Positions 56,896-64,000 of a DNA stretch of 64,000 bases are shown piece after piece. Under the pieces are notes generated by a model. That model was not told the DNA's origin. It saw nothing but the letters and a program-made list of their open reading frames with translations, and did not search any database. Where the stretch lies: contig NZ_JAFCJT010000016.1 of assembly GCF_018130785.1 (NCBI RefSeq), positions 96,494 through 160,493 of the forward strand, read 5' to 3'. The stretch's first letter is position 1, and each line of letters starts with the position of its first letter. Origin of the DNA: Bradyrhizobium liaoningense (GTDB taxonomy: Bacteria; Pseudomonadota; Alphaproteobacteria; Rhizobiales; Xanthobacteraceae). A program made the translations under genes and the position numbers.

Positions 56896-57010
56896 AGACC
56901 ACGCTGCTCCCTTGCTGGATTGCAATTCTGGCCTGCGCCGCGCCGCTCCCCGTTGAGCTGCCCGCCGACTATCTCTAGTCTGTCGCCAACAAGAACCAGG
57001 AGACGCGCCC

Positions 57011-57940
57011 ATGTCCGCCTCGCGCGACGATGAATTCGGCTTTGCACCCGACCACGATGCCCCCGTCCCCTATATGCAGCGCACGCGGGACTATTACACC
57101 GCGATCGGCTACACCACGCCGTATCGGTGGGCGCATTACACCGAGACGCCGTTCCAGCCGTTGAAGAAGCCACTGGCGCAGTCGCGGGTCACCATCATCA
57201 CGACCGCTGCGCCCTATGATCCCACCAAGGGTGATCAAGGGCCGGGCGCAGCGTATAATGGCAGCGCGAAGTTTTACCAGGTCTATGACGGCGACACCTC
57301 GAAGCCACACGATCTTCGCATCTCCCACATCGGCTACGACCGCAAGCACACTTCGGCGACCGACAACGGCACCTGGTTTCCGCTGCCGCAGCTTTTGAAG
57401 GCATCCGCCGCAGGCCGCATCGGCGAGATCGCCCCGCGTTTCTTCGGCGCGCCGACCAACCGCAGCCATCGCGTGACGCTCGACACCGACGCGCCGGAGA
57501 TCCTGGCGCGCTGCCTCGCCGACAAGGTCGACGTCGCCGTGCTGGTGCCGAACTGCCCGGTCTGCCACCAGACCACCGCGCTGGTGGCGCGGCATCTCGA
57601 AGCCAGCGGCATCCCGACCGTGGTGATGGGCTGCGCCAAGGACATCATCGAGCACGCCGCCGTGCCGCGTTTTCTGTTCAGCGACTTCCCGCTCGGCAAT
57701 TCCGCCGGCAAGCCGCATGACGTCACCTCGCAGGCGCAGACGCTGGAGCTGGCGCTCAAACTGCTGGAGAGCGCGAGCGGACCGCAGACGACGATGCAGT
57801 CGCCGCTGCGCTGGAGCGAGGACGCCTCCTGGAAGCTCGACTACAACAACGTCGCGCAGCTCTCCCCCGAGGAGCTGGCGCGCCGCCGCGCCGAATTCGA
57901 CAAGCAGAAGGAGATCGCGCGCGGCAACCGCGCCGCCTGA
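57011..57940 (+). CDS. Glycine/sarcosine/betaine reductase B-like protein (GrdB family) with CPVC
   Basis: A 309-residue protein. VPYMQRTRDYYTAIGYTTPY, RVTIITTAAPYDPTKGDQ, PHDLRISHIGYDR, and LVPNCPVCHQTTALVARHLE match the family related to selenoprotein B of glycine/sarcosine/D-proline reductases. The conserved Cys/Sec site here reads CPVC with both positions encoded as cysteine. No GrdA or GrdC genes are near, so it cannot run the clostridial reaction; its aerobic role is unknown. A CoA transferase follows 36 bp later. Ribosome site AGGAGACGC. Confidence 0.78.
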   Translation: MSASRDDEFGFAPDHDAPVPYMQRTRDYYTAIGYTTPYRWAHYTETPFQPLKKPLAQSRVTIITTAAPYDPTKGDQGPGAAYNGSAKFYQVYDGDTSKPHDLRISHIGYDRKHTSATDNGTWFPLPQLLKASAAGRIGEIAPRFFGAPTNRSHRVTLDTDAPEILARCLADKVDVAVLVPNCPVCHQTTALVARHLEASGIPTVVMGCAKDIIEHAAVPRFLFSDFPLGNSAGKPHDVTSQAQTLELALKLLESASGPQTTMQSPLRWSEDASWKLDYNNVAQLSPEELARRRAEFDKQKEIARGNRAA

Positions 57941-57976
57941 CGTCCTCCGATAACAACAAACAATGGGGAGAGCGAC

Positions 57977-59170
57977 GTGACGCGACCGTTCGAGGGCGTG
58001 AAGATATTGGACTTCACGCAAGTGCTGGCCGGCCCCTATGCGAGCTACCAGCTCGCGCTGCTCGGGGCTGATGTCATCAAGGTCGAGCGGCGCGAGGGCG
58101 AGGACATGCGCCGCACGCCGCTCAGCCGCGAATGGGCCGAGCGCGGGCTCGCGCCGGCGTTCCAGGCCATCAACGGCAACAAGCGCAGCCTGACGCTCGA
58201 CCTGCAAAAGCCAGAGGCGATCGCGATCGTGAAGAAGCTCGTGGCGCAAGTCGACGTCGTCATGGAAAACTTTCGCCCCGGCGTGATGGACAAGCTCGGC
58301 ATCGGCTACGAGACGCTCTCCGCGATCAATCCAAAGCTGATCTATTGCGCCGTGTCCGGCTTCGGCCAGACCGGCCCGGACCGCCTGCGGCCCGGCTATG
58401 ACGGCAAGATGCAGGCGCTGTCAGGCATCATGGCGATCACCGGCCACCCTGAAACGGGGCCGACGCGCGCGGGCTTTGCGGTGTGCGACGTGCTTTCGGG
58501 CGCGACCGCCGCGTTCGGCGTGTCGAGCGCGCTGTATCAGCGCGACCGCACCGGACAGGGCCAGTTCATCGATGTCTCCATGCTAGAGGCGACGATGGCA
58601 TTTCTGTCGGGACAGATCGCGGACTGGTCGGTCGCGGGCCATCGCCAAACACTTTCAGGCAACCAGGCGGTCAGCCGCAGGACGACGGCGAATTTGTTCA
58701 GATGTGGCGACGGCCACATCCTGCTGGCCGTCAACAACGAGAAGCAGTACCGCGCGCTGATGTCCGCGCTCGGCCGCGAGGACACGCTGAGCGATCCGCG
58801 CTTCGCAGACTGGTTCGCGCGCAACGAGAACGAAGGCGCATTGCGCGCCATCATCGAGGAGGCACTTGCGAAGAGACCGGCGCGCGAATGGGAAACGATT
58901 TTGGAGGATGCCGGCGCGCCCTGCGCCAGCATCTGGAAGGTCGAGGAGATCATCGACCATCCGCAGATCAAGGCCCGCGGCGCGATCCAGGAGCTGGATA
59001 CGCCCTACGGCCGCCTGCGCTTTGCCGGCAGCGGCTTCAAGCTCGCGCATGGCGGCGGCAAGCTGGACCGGATGGCGCCGGAATTGGGTGCGGATACGGA
59101 TGCGGTGCTGGGTGAGCTGGGGCTCGATGCGACGGAGATTGCGGCGCTGCGGGCGCGGGAGATTGTCTGA
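57977..59170 (+). CDS. CaiB/BaiF-family (class III) CoA transferase, GTG start
   Basis: A 397-residue class III CoA transferase. GVKILDFTQVLAGPYASYQL at the N terminus, DVIKVERREGEDMR with the start of the CoA-binding region, and catalytic Asp in the FIDVSMLEATMAFL segment are intact. It moves CoA between carboxylic acids; relatives use formyl, succinyl, carnitine or citramalyl groups. The GTG follows GGGGAGAG. Pairing with the GrdB-like gene suggests a shared pathway. Confidence 0.9.
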   Translation: MTRPFEGVKILDFTQVLAGPYASYQLALLGADVIKVERREGEDMRRTPLSREWAERGLAPAFQAINGNKRSLTLDLQKPEAIAIVKKLVAQVDVVMENFRPGVMDKLGIGYETLSAINPKLIYCAVSGFGQTGPDRLRPGYDGKMQALSGIMAITGHPETGPTRAGFAVCDVLSGATAAFGVSSALYQRDRTGQGQFIDVSMLEATMAFLSGQIADWSVAGHRQTLSGNQAVSRRTTANLFRCGDGHILLAVNNEKQYRALMSALGREDTLSDPRFADWFARNENEGALRAIIEEALAKRPAREWETILEDAGAPCASIWKVEEIIDHPQIKARGAIQELDTPYGRLRFAGSGFKLAHGGGKLDRMAPELGADTDAVLGELGLDATEIAALRAREIV

Positions 59171-59180
59171 AACTCCGCTG

Positions 59181-59276
59181 CCGTAGGGTGGCAAAGGCGC
59201 AACGCGCCGTGCCCACCATCTATCCGTTTGCACGGCGCGCAACGGTGGGCACGCTTCGCTTTGCCCACCCTACGGC
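59181..59276. repeat. Inverted intergenic repeat (GTAGGGTGGGCAAAG type)
   Basis: CCGTAGGGTGGCAAAG on the left and CTTTGCCCACCCTACGG on the right form long inverted arms, with CACGGCGCG copies inside. A widespread Bradyrhizobium element placed between convergent genes; may act as terminator. Confidence 0.75.
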
Positions 59277-59283
59277 ATCGCAG

Positions 59284-60048
59284 CTAGAACAACGAGCCCT
59301 GCCCGTCGTCCGATGAGCTGGCCGCAACCTTCCGCACCGCCTTCTTCGGCTTCGCAGCCTCTGCCTCCGCCTCGATCTCCTCCGCGCTGATCGGCAACAC
59401 GAGCTGATCGTCGTCATTGGCGACGCGGTTGACGCGGGTGGAGACGGAATGCCAGGCGAATTCGCCGATGCGCGGGGCGGACATCAGCGGCAACACGGCG
59501 TCGACATCGTCGCCGCGACTGTCGAGCCAGCGCTCGAAATCGCGCGGGCTGATGGTGACGGGCACGCGGTCATGCAGCGCGGCGAGATCCTCGCCCGCCG
59601 CCGCCGTGACGATCGCGACGGTGTCGAGCTCCTCGCCGTTCGGCCCGGCCCAGGTCTCGAACACCGCAGCGAAGCCGAGCGGCTCGCCGTCGGCGCGGTG
59701 GATGAAGAAGGGCTGCTTGCGGCCGCCCTCCGCCTTCCATTCATAATAGCCGTCGGCGGGAATCAGGCCGCGGCGCCTCCGAATCGCGTTCTTGAAGGCG
59801 GGCTTTTCCAGCACCGTCTCGGAGCGCGCGTTGATCAGGAGCGTAAATCCCTTGGGATCCTTGACCCAGCTCGGCAACAATCCCCAGCGCATCAAGCGGA
59901 AATGGCGCGCGCCGTTCTCGAGCAGCACGACCGGAATCGGTTGTGTCGGCGCGACGTTGTACCGTGACGGGAAATTCGGCTGCTCGATGTAGCCGAACAG
60001 TTGCCGTAAAGCCGCGGGGGCTGAAGTTATGACGAAGCGTCCACACAT
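59284..60048 (-). CDS. SOS response-associated peptidase, HMCES/YedK family
   Basis: A 254-residue SRAP protein. Catalytic Cys2 follows the initiator (MCGRFVITS). Active-site residues are visible in NVAPTQPIPV, LINARSETVLEKPAF, PADGYYEWK (Glu) and AALHDRVPV (His). It forms a thiazolidine crosslink with abasic sites in single-stranded DNA and protects them. The C-terminal tail (from about residue 210) is Glu/Ala/Lys-rich and longer than in E. coli YedK. Its ATG is 63 bp from the divergent gene at 60112. Confidence 0.93.
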   Translation of the reverse strand: MCGRFVITSAPAALRQLFGYIEQPNFPSRYNVAPTQPIPVVLLENGARHFRLMRWGLLPSWVKDPKGFTLLINARSETVLEKPAFKNAIRRRRGLIPADGYYEWKAEGGRKQPFFIHRADGEPLGFAAVFETWAGPNGEELDTVAIVTAAAGEDLAALHDRVPVTISPRDFERWLDSRGDDVDAVLPLMSAPRIGEFAWHSVSTRVNRVANDDDQLVLPISAEEIEAEAEAAKPKKAVRKVAASSSDDGQGSLF

Positions 60049-60111
60049 CCTAGGGCGTCTATATAGGGTCCGTTCAGGTCCTTTTAACCCCGAACGTTAA
60101 CACTGCGGCAG

Positions 60112-60612
60112 ATGAGCTCAACGGCCTCCCAACCCGCGCGGACGCATGTACAGACGGGCCCCGAGGCTGCTGCCTGGGCCGAGCGGCTGCGCGTGGCCAA
60201 CATCAACCCGCGGACCGGGCTTGCCACCGACTATCTCAACCATTTCAATGAAGCCGTGATGCTCCTGGAAATGGTGCCGGACATGCCGGAATGCGCGGAA
60301 GACTTCTTGACCTGGTCGCCGCTGTCCTATGCCGAGCATTTCACCGCGTCGAATTTCAAGGCACGGGATCTGGCCATCGAAGCCTATGAGAAGGCCGATC
60401 CTTCCGTGCGCGCCCAGTTCGACCATATCACCGACACCATGACCTCGATCCTGACAGCGGTCGGCTCGGCCATGCGCGAGGTCGAGAAGGACACGACCCG
60501 CGTCCGCCTCGCCGAGCAGGCCACGCTCTGGGTCAAGCCGCTGATCGCGGCCTGCGGCGGCATCATCAATGGCGGCGCGGAAGCCGACATCGACACCATC
60601 ATGGCGAACTGA
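60112..60612 (+). CDS. Conserved hypothetical protein
   Basis: A 166-residue helical cytosolic protein: LRVANINPRTGLATDYLNHF, NEAVMLLEMVPDMPECAEDF, WSPLSYAEHFTASNFKARDL. Orthologues occur across Rhizobiales in my recollection, without known function. It is followed 19 bp later by a Nudix gene on the same strand, so the two are probably co-transcribed. Confidence 0.75.
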   Translation: MSSTASQPARTHVQTGPEAAAWAERLRVANINPRTGLATDYLNHFNEAVMLLEMVPDMPECAEDFLTWSPLSYAEHFTASNFKARDLAIEAYEKADPSVRAQFDHITDTMTSILTAVGSAMREVEKDTTRVRLAEQATLWVKPLIAACGGIINGGAEADIDTIMAN

Positions 60613-60631
60613 GCCAGGGTTGTTTGAAGAT

Positions 60632-61066
60632 ATGTCTGCGGTCGTCCAGCCCACCCATCCCCAGATCGCGGTCAGCGCCGCCATCTTCCGCGACGGCAAG
60701 GTGCTTCTGACCCGCCGCGCCCGCTCGCCCGCCAAGGGGTTCTATTCGCTGCCGGGCGGCCGGGTCGAGTTTGGCGAATCGCTGCACCAGGCACTGAGCC
60801 GCGAGGTCGACGAGGAGACCGGGCTAGCCATCGAGATCGTGGGCCTCGCCGGCTGGCGCGAGGTGCTGCCGGCCGCAGCCGGCGCCGGCCATTACCTGAT
60901 CATGTCCTTTGCCGCCCGCTGGGTGGCCAAGGAGCCGACGCTCAACGACGAGCTCGACGACTACCGCTGGATCGCCCCCGACGCCCTGGCGAGCCTCGGC
61001 GACCTCAAGCTGACCGGGGGGCTGGAGGAGGTCATCCAGTCGGCCGCCCGGCTGATCGGGCCCTGA
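60632..61066 (+). CDS. Nudix hydrolase
   Basis: A 144-residue Nudix protein. The box GGRVEFGESLHQALSREVDE followed by ETGL is a perfect GX5EX7REUXEEXGU signature. A VSAAIFRDGKVLLTRRARSP strand precedes it, as in MutT/ADP-ribose pyrophosphatase types. Substrate unknown. The ATG at 60632 was chosen over an upstream frame extension that lies inside the preceding gene. Confidence 0.9.
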   Translation: MSAVVQPTHPQIAVSAAIFRDGKVLLTRRARSPAKGFYSLPGGRVEFGESLHQALSREVDEETGLAIEIVGLAGWREVLPAAAGAGHYLIMSFAARWVAKEPTLNDELDDYRWIAPDALASLGDLKLTGGLEEVIQSAARLIGP

Positions 61067-61113
61067 CCGCCCAGCCTTGCGTCATCAGCCCCGAGGGGGC
61101 ATACACGCCGCCG

Positions 61114-61491
61114 ATGTCCACGCGATTTCTGGCCATTTTTGCCCTGATCCTCGCCTGCGCCTCCGCGCCCGCCCGGGCCCAGGACGTGGCGGCGCCGTTT
61201 GACGCCGATTTGCAGCGGCTGGCGGAGATCCTCGGTGGGCTGCATTACCTGCGCGGCATCTGCGGGTCCAACGAGGGCAACAAATGGCGCACCGAGATGC
61301 AGGCGCTAATCGATGCCGAAACCCCCTCCGGCGAGCGCCGCACCCGCATGATCGCCGGCTTCAACCGCGGCTATAACGGCTTTCAGCAGACCTACCGGAG
61401 CTGCACGCCGGCCGCGACGGTGGCGATCCGCCGCTATATCGAGGAAGGCGCGAAGATCTCGCGCGATCTGACGGCGCGTTACGCAAACTGA
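61114..61491 (+). CDS. TIGR02301-family secreted protein
   Basis: A 125-residue protein with a signal peptide (MSTRFLAIFALILACASAPA, cleavage near ARAQD) and the ILGGLHYLRGICGSNEGNKW and RMIAGFNRGYNGFQQTYRSC segments that define the TIGR02301 family of alphaproteobacteria. Two conserved Cys may pair. Function unknown. It is 47 bp after the Nudix gene. Confidence 0.88.
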   Translation: MSTRFLAIFALILACASAPARAQDVAAPFDADLQRLAEILGGLHYLRGICGSNEGNKWRTEMQALIDAETPSGERRTRMIAGFNRGYNGFQQTYRSCTPAATVAIRRYIEEGAKISRDLTARYAN

Positions 61492-61494
61492 CTT

Positions 61495-61586
61495 GTCATT
61501 CCGGGGCTCGACGAAGTCGAGAATCCATCGCGCGTCAGAGTTGGCGGCACGATGGATTCTCGCGCTGCGCGTGCCCCCGGAATGAC
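61495..61586. repeat. Dispersed inverted repeat
   Basis: GTCATTCCGGGGC ... GCCCCCGGAATGAC with inner GAGAATCCATCG / CGATGGATTCTC arms: a classic rhizobial intergenic palindrome, and the only feature in the first 90 bp of the gap to 61722. Confidence 0.8.
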
Positions 61587-61721
61587 GAGGGAACCTGTCA
61601 TCGACTTTGTTCACAGCCGTTAACCGTTCCTAAAGATGTGGCCTAGCGGGCGTTAATACGCGTGCTACACCTCCTGCACAGCGCATCGCCGTGGATCGCG
61701 CCCCAGCCCTGATCGAGTTTC

Positions 61722-61988
61722 ATGAGCCATTCATTGTCCTACGCCCCCGCCCGCGCGCCGCTGCCTGATCACGAGCAGAAACAGGCTGCGCTGAGCTATC
61801 TCAACGAGGCGTGGGCCGAAGCGCGCCATGACGGCGTCGACGGCGACTGCCTGGCGCAGGCGAGCCTGTTTGCGGCATTCGCCGAGCTCGTCGGCACCTA
61901 CGGCGAGGATGCGGTGGCGAAATTCGTCGAGGGCTTTCCGGGCCGCATTCGCAACGGCGAATTCTCGGTCACTCTCGCAAGGCAGTAA
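61722..61988 (+). CDS. Small conserved hypothetical protein
   Basis: An 88-residue cytosolic protein: DHEQKQAALSYLNEAWAEAR, GDCLAQASLFAAFAELVGTY, GEDAVAKFVEGFPGRIRNGE. Mostly helical and acidic. Similar proteins occur in Bradyrhizobium; role unknown. A short CCCCGCC hairpin follows the stop (near 62007-62025). Confidence 0.72.
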   Translation: MSHSLSYAPARAPLPDHEQKQAALSYLNEAWAEARHDGVDGDCLAQASLFAAFAELVGTYGEDAVAKFVEGFPGRIRNGEFSVTLARQ

Positions 61989-62184
61989 GCCTGTTGCGAA
62001 AAATGACCCCGCCACACGGGCGGGGCCAGTCTACGGATGAATGACCCGGCGAACGGGATTTGGCGAACAGGTTCGCGAGGTCTGCTGCGTTTATCGCACG
62101 GAAGCCGCCTCCCCCGGACAAGCATTAGTCTCGGGATCGCCGGGAGATATTCCCGCCGGGATTGGGAATGCGCCCCCTCCTCCC

Positions 62185-62505
62185 TCACGGCTCGACCTTG
62201 AGCGTCGCTTTCATGTTGGGATGATAGCGGCAGTAATAGTCGACTGTTCCCGCCTTCCTCAGAACTGACGTCGCCGACTTCTTCGCTGGCAGCATCACGT
62301 CGAAATCGCCGTTCTTCGCCGTGGCGGTGTGCGCGAACACGTCCTTGTTGATCCATTCGATGGTATCACCGACCTTCGCGGACGTTTCAGCCGGCGAGAC
62401 CACGAGATTTTCCATTGTGATCTGAATGGTCGCGGCGCGCGCCGGGACGACGATCGACAGCAAGACGACCGCAAGCGCGATCGAAGCGAGGCGTCCCGGC
62501 TTCAT
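62185..62505 (-). CDS. Periplasmic cupredoxin (plastocyanin/amicyanin-like)
   Basis: A 106-residue protein with a signal peptide (cleavage near ARAAT) and a single type-1 copper domain. Ligands are visible: His in DVFAHTATAK and Cys, His and Met in DYYCRYHPNMKATL. It probably carries electrons in the periplasm or stores copper. It is 10 bp downstream of a DUF4142 gene and in an operon-like group with an ECF sigma factor, suggesting induction by an envelope or oxidative signal. Confidence 0.9.
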   Translation of the reverse strand: MKPGRLASIALAVVLLSIVVPARAATIQITMENLVVSPAETSAKVGDTIEWINKDVFAHTATAKNGDFDVMLPAKKSATSVLRKAGTVDYYCRYHPNMKATLKVEP

Positions 62506-62515
62506 CCCACACCCC

Positions 62516-63049
62516 CTACTTCAGCTCGGCCGCGACATGCTCGGCGTGCTGCTGATGGCCCTGAAAAATCTTCAGGCCGGTCTGCAACAGGCTCTTCAGC
62601 TCGGCATTGCCGGCGGACGGGATGAGCTGGGTTTCCAGCGCGCCGTTGACCGTCTTGTGGTAGGCGACCTCGTTCGCGACATAGGCCTTGTCGAACGCCG
62701 CGCCGCTCAGCTTGTCGAGCTCGGCCAGCTTGTCGCTCGCCTGCTTCGACAGGGCGCGGCTGGTGTCGTTGTCTTCAGGGGTGACGTTCAGCTTCTTGAC
62801 CAGCGCGAGCGCCTGCTTGTTGACCACCTCGTGATCGCGCAGCATGTCGTCGGCAAACGCCTTCACGTCCTTGTTCTTCGCCTTCTTCTGCGCCTGCTTG
62901 GCGGCGTTGATGTCGATCACGCCCGCGGTATAGGCGATGTGCGCGATCTGCGGATCGGTCGGCTTTTCCGCTGCGCTCGCGCCTTGCAGCAGCGCGGGGC
63001 TCGACAACAAGATTGCTGCGGCGATCGCCGCACTCGATCGGATGAACAT
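62516..63049 (-). CDS. DUF4142-family periplasmic protein
   Basis: A 177-residue protein with a signal peptide (cleavage near ASAAE) and a DUF4142 domain: DPQIAHIAYTAGVIDINAAK, NKDVKAFADDMLRDHEVVNK, and FDKAYVANEVAYHKTVNGAL with the conserved histidines. Ferritin-like helical bundle. It lies between an ECF sigma factor and a cupredoxin; DUF4142-cupredoxin neighbours are known in several Rhizobiales. Confidence 0.92.
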   Translation of the reverse strand: MFIRSSAAIAAAILLSSPALLQGASAAEKPTDPQIAHIAYTAGVIDINAAKQAQKKAKNKDVKAFADDMLRDHEVVNKQALALVKKLNVTPEDNDTSRALSKQASDKLAELDKLSGAAFDKAYVANEVAYHKTVNGALETQLIPSAGNAELKSLLQTGLKIFQGHQQHAEHVAAELK

Positions 63050-63140
63050 GGGTTGACACTCCTGTGGTGCCGGATGTTTTGCCGGCGCGTTGCTTCACAG
63101 GCGTTGGATGGGATTGTCGAGCAAACGTTCCCGAAAAACT

Positions 63141-63830
63141 TCAAACGCCGATGCCGAGCCGCTTCAGCACGACTTCGGTCAGGCGCTCGCAGCGCCACCC
63201 GGCGAACGGGAACGCGTCCATCACCACCGGACCGATCTCCTTCTCGACGTTCTCGCGCAGCATGGTGCGAGCACGGTGCAGCCGCGTCTTCACCGTCTCG
63301 GGCTTGACGCCGAGCAGATCGGCGGTCTCCTCGATGTTCATTCCCTCCATGACCCGCGCGACGAAGACCATGCGGAAGACATCCGGCAATTCATCGATTG
63401 CGCGCTCGACGACGCGCTGGATTTCACGTTGGGCCATGGTCCTTTCCGGATCGCCTGCGGGAGAAACGGGAAATTTTATGATCTGCGCCTCGAGCGCGGA
63501 TTCGGGCACCGAGCCGAGCTCGACATGCGGTCTGGCGCTTCGCACCCGGCCAAGCGCTTCATTGATGGCGATGCGCGACAGCCAGGTCGACAGCCCGGAC
63601 TCGCCGCGGAAACCGTCGAGATGGGTGAAGGCGCGGACGTAGGTTTCCTGCACCACATCCTCGGCTTCGCTGTCGCTGCGCAGGATACCGCGCGCAAGAC
63701 GGTAGAGCCTGCGGTTGTTGGCCTGCATGATCTCGCGCAGCGCGGCCTCGTCACGGCCTCGCGCGCGCTCGATCAGCTCGGCTTCCGATGCTCTGGCGCC
63801 GGCGGGCAGGCCGGCTGCGGTCCGTTGCAT
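63141..63830 (-). CDS. ECF-family RNA polymerase sigma factor
   Basis: A 229-residue sigma-70 factor of the extracytoplasmic-function group. Region 2: NNRRLYRLARGILRSDSEAE followed by DVVQETYVRAFTHLDGFRG; region 4: ALPDVFRMVFVARVMEGMNI-type (LPDVFRMVFVARVMEG) with ETADLLGVKPETVKTRLHRA. A C-terminal tail of about 30 residues ends in a Cys-containing FAGWRCERLTEVV. No anti-sigma gene is adjacent. The ATG at 63830 has an AGGTG site; an in-frame GTG at 63866 is an alternative. Confidence 0.92.
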   Translation of the reverse strand: MQRTAAGLPAGARASEAELIERARGRDEAALREIMQANNRRLYRLARGILRSDSEAEDVVQETYVRAFTHLDGFRGESGLSTWLSRIAINEALGRVRSARPHVELGSVPESALEAQIIKFPVSPAGDPERTMAQREIQRVVERAIDELPDVFRMVFVARVMEGMNIEETADLLGVKPETVKTRLHRARTMLRENVEKEIGPVVMDAFPFAGWRCERLTEVVLKRLGIGV

Positions 63831-64000
63831 GGTGGTCACCTGCTTGTTTCCGTTGCTCTCGGACACATTGGATGCAGGGGCAGCGAAAAGGTTCCCGACT
63901 TTCTTCCTTACCCTCCCCTAGAGGGGCAGGGGAATCGCATGTGATCTTTTCGTAAGGCATTGCGATTTTGGCAGAAATCGATTCTGACGGTGGCTCCTGA

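Overview
The window is GC-rich, coding-dense DNA from an alphaproteobacterium that is almost certainly a Bradyrhizobium or a very close relative. The evidence is a red-type (form IC) Calvin-cycle operon in the order cbbF-P-T-A-L-S-X-rpe with divergent cbbR, many small proteins of Bradyrhizobium type, HWE-kinase and EcfG-type stress features, and short palindromic intergenic repeats typical of these genomes. I see no insertion sequence, prophage, integrase or CRISPR array. There is one tRNA (tRNA-Pro, anticodon CGG).

Layout. 0-10.7 kb: end of a PLP aminotransferase, a short HTH protein, a His-rich secreted peptide, an aldo/keto reductase, a Tat-exported PhoD phosphatase, a nitronate monooxygenase, an SDR divergent from an HxlR regulator, and an EmrAB-type efflux pair. 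10.8-28.1 kb: a region dense in small secreted, membrane or charged proteins (PRC-barrel, two DUF4142-type proteins, a Tat-type SDR, PAP2, a DUF3072-like and a DUF6496-like protein). In its middle lies a 2,097-residue soluble hybrid histidine kinase with eleven exact 92-residue poly-HAMP units, followed 14 bp later by a REC-PAS-HWE kinase. Four perfect GGAAC-N16-CGTT sites, and several one-mismatch ones, sit just upstream of genes here and at the His-rich peptide. This suggests that much of the block belongs to the EcfG general stress response. 28.3-34.3 kb: a DegP/MucD protease with a striking inverted repeat at its start, a UspA protein, and a solute-binding protein / GntR regulator / FAD oxidoreductase group. 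34.4-44.4 kb: the cbb operon and cbbR, with a decayed EAL-domain fragment at the operon's 3' end. 44.4-52.7 kb: a TonB-dependent siderophore receptor, an MFS transporter with a TetR regulator that share an operator, several small proteins, and a Bug/TctC binding protein. 52.7-62 kb: tRNA-Pro, Sua5, an FAD-linked dehydrogenase, a GNAT, two Nudix hydrolases, a GrdB-like protein with a CaiB-type CoA transferase, an HMCES/YedK protein and conserved small proteins. 62.1-63.9 kb: an ECF sigma factor, a DUF4142 protein and a cupredoxin on the minus strand.

How the parts fit. The cbb operon encodes CO2 fixation and regeneration of ribulose bisphosphate. CbbR reads metabolite state at the cbbF/cbbR intergenic region, and a hairpin between cbbS and cbbX may lower activase output relative to RuBisCO. 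The poly-HAMP kinase and its HWE neighbour look like a cytosolic stress-sensing phosphorelay, itself behind an EcfG-type promoter, surrounded by candidate stress-response effectors. Functions of the small proteins remain unknown; their promoter context is the best available clue.
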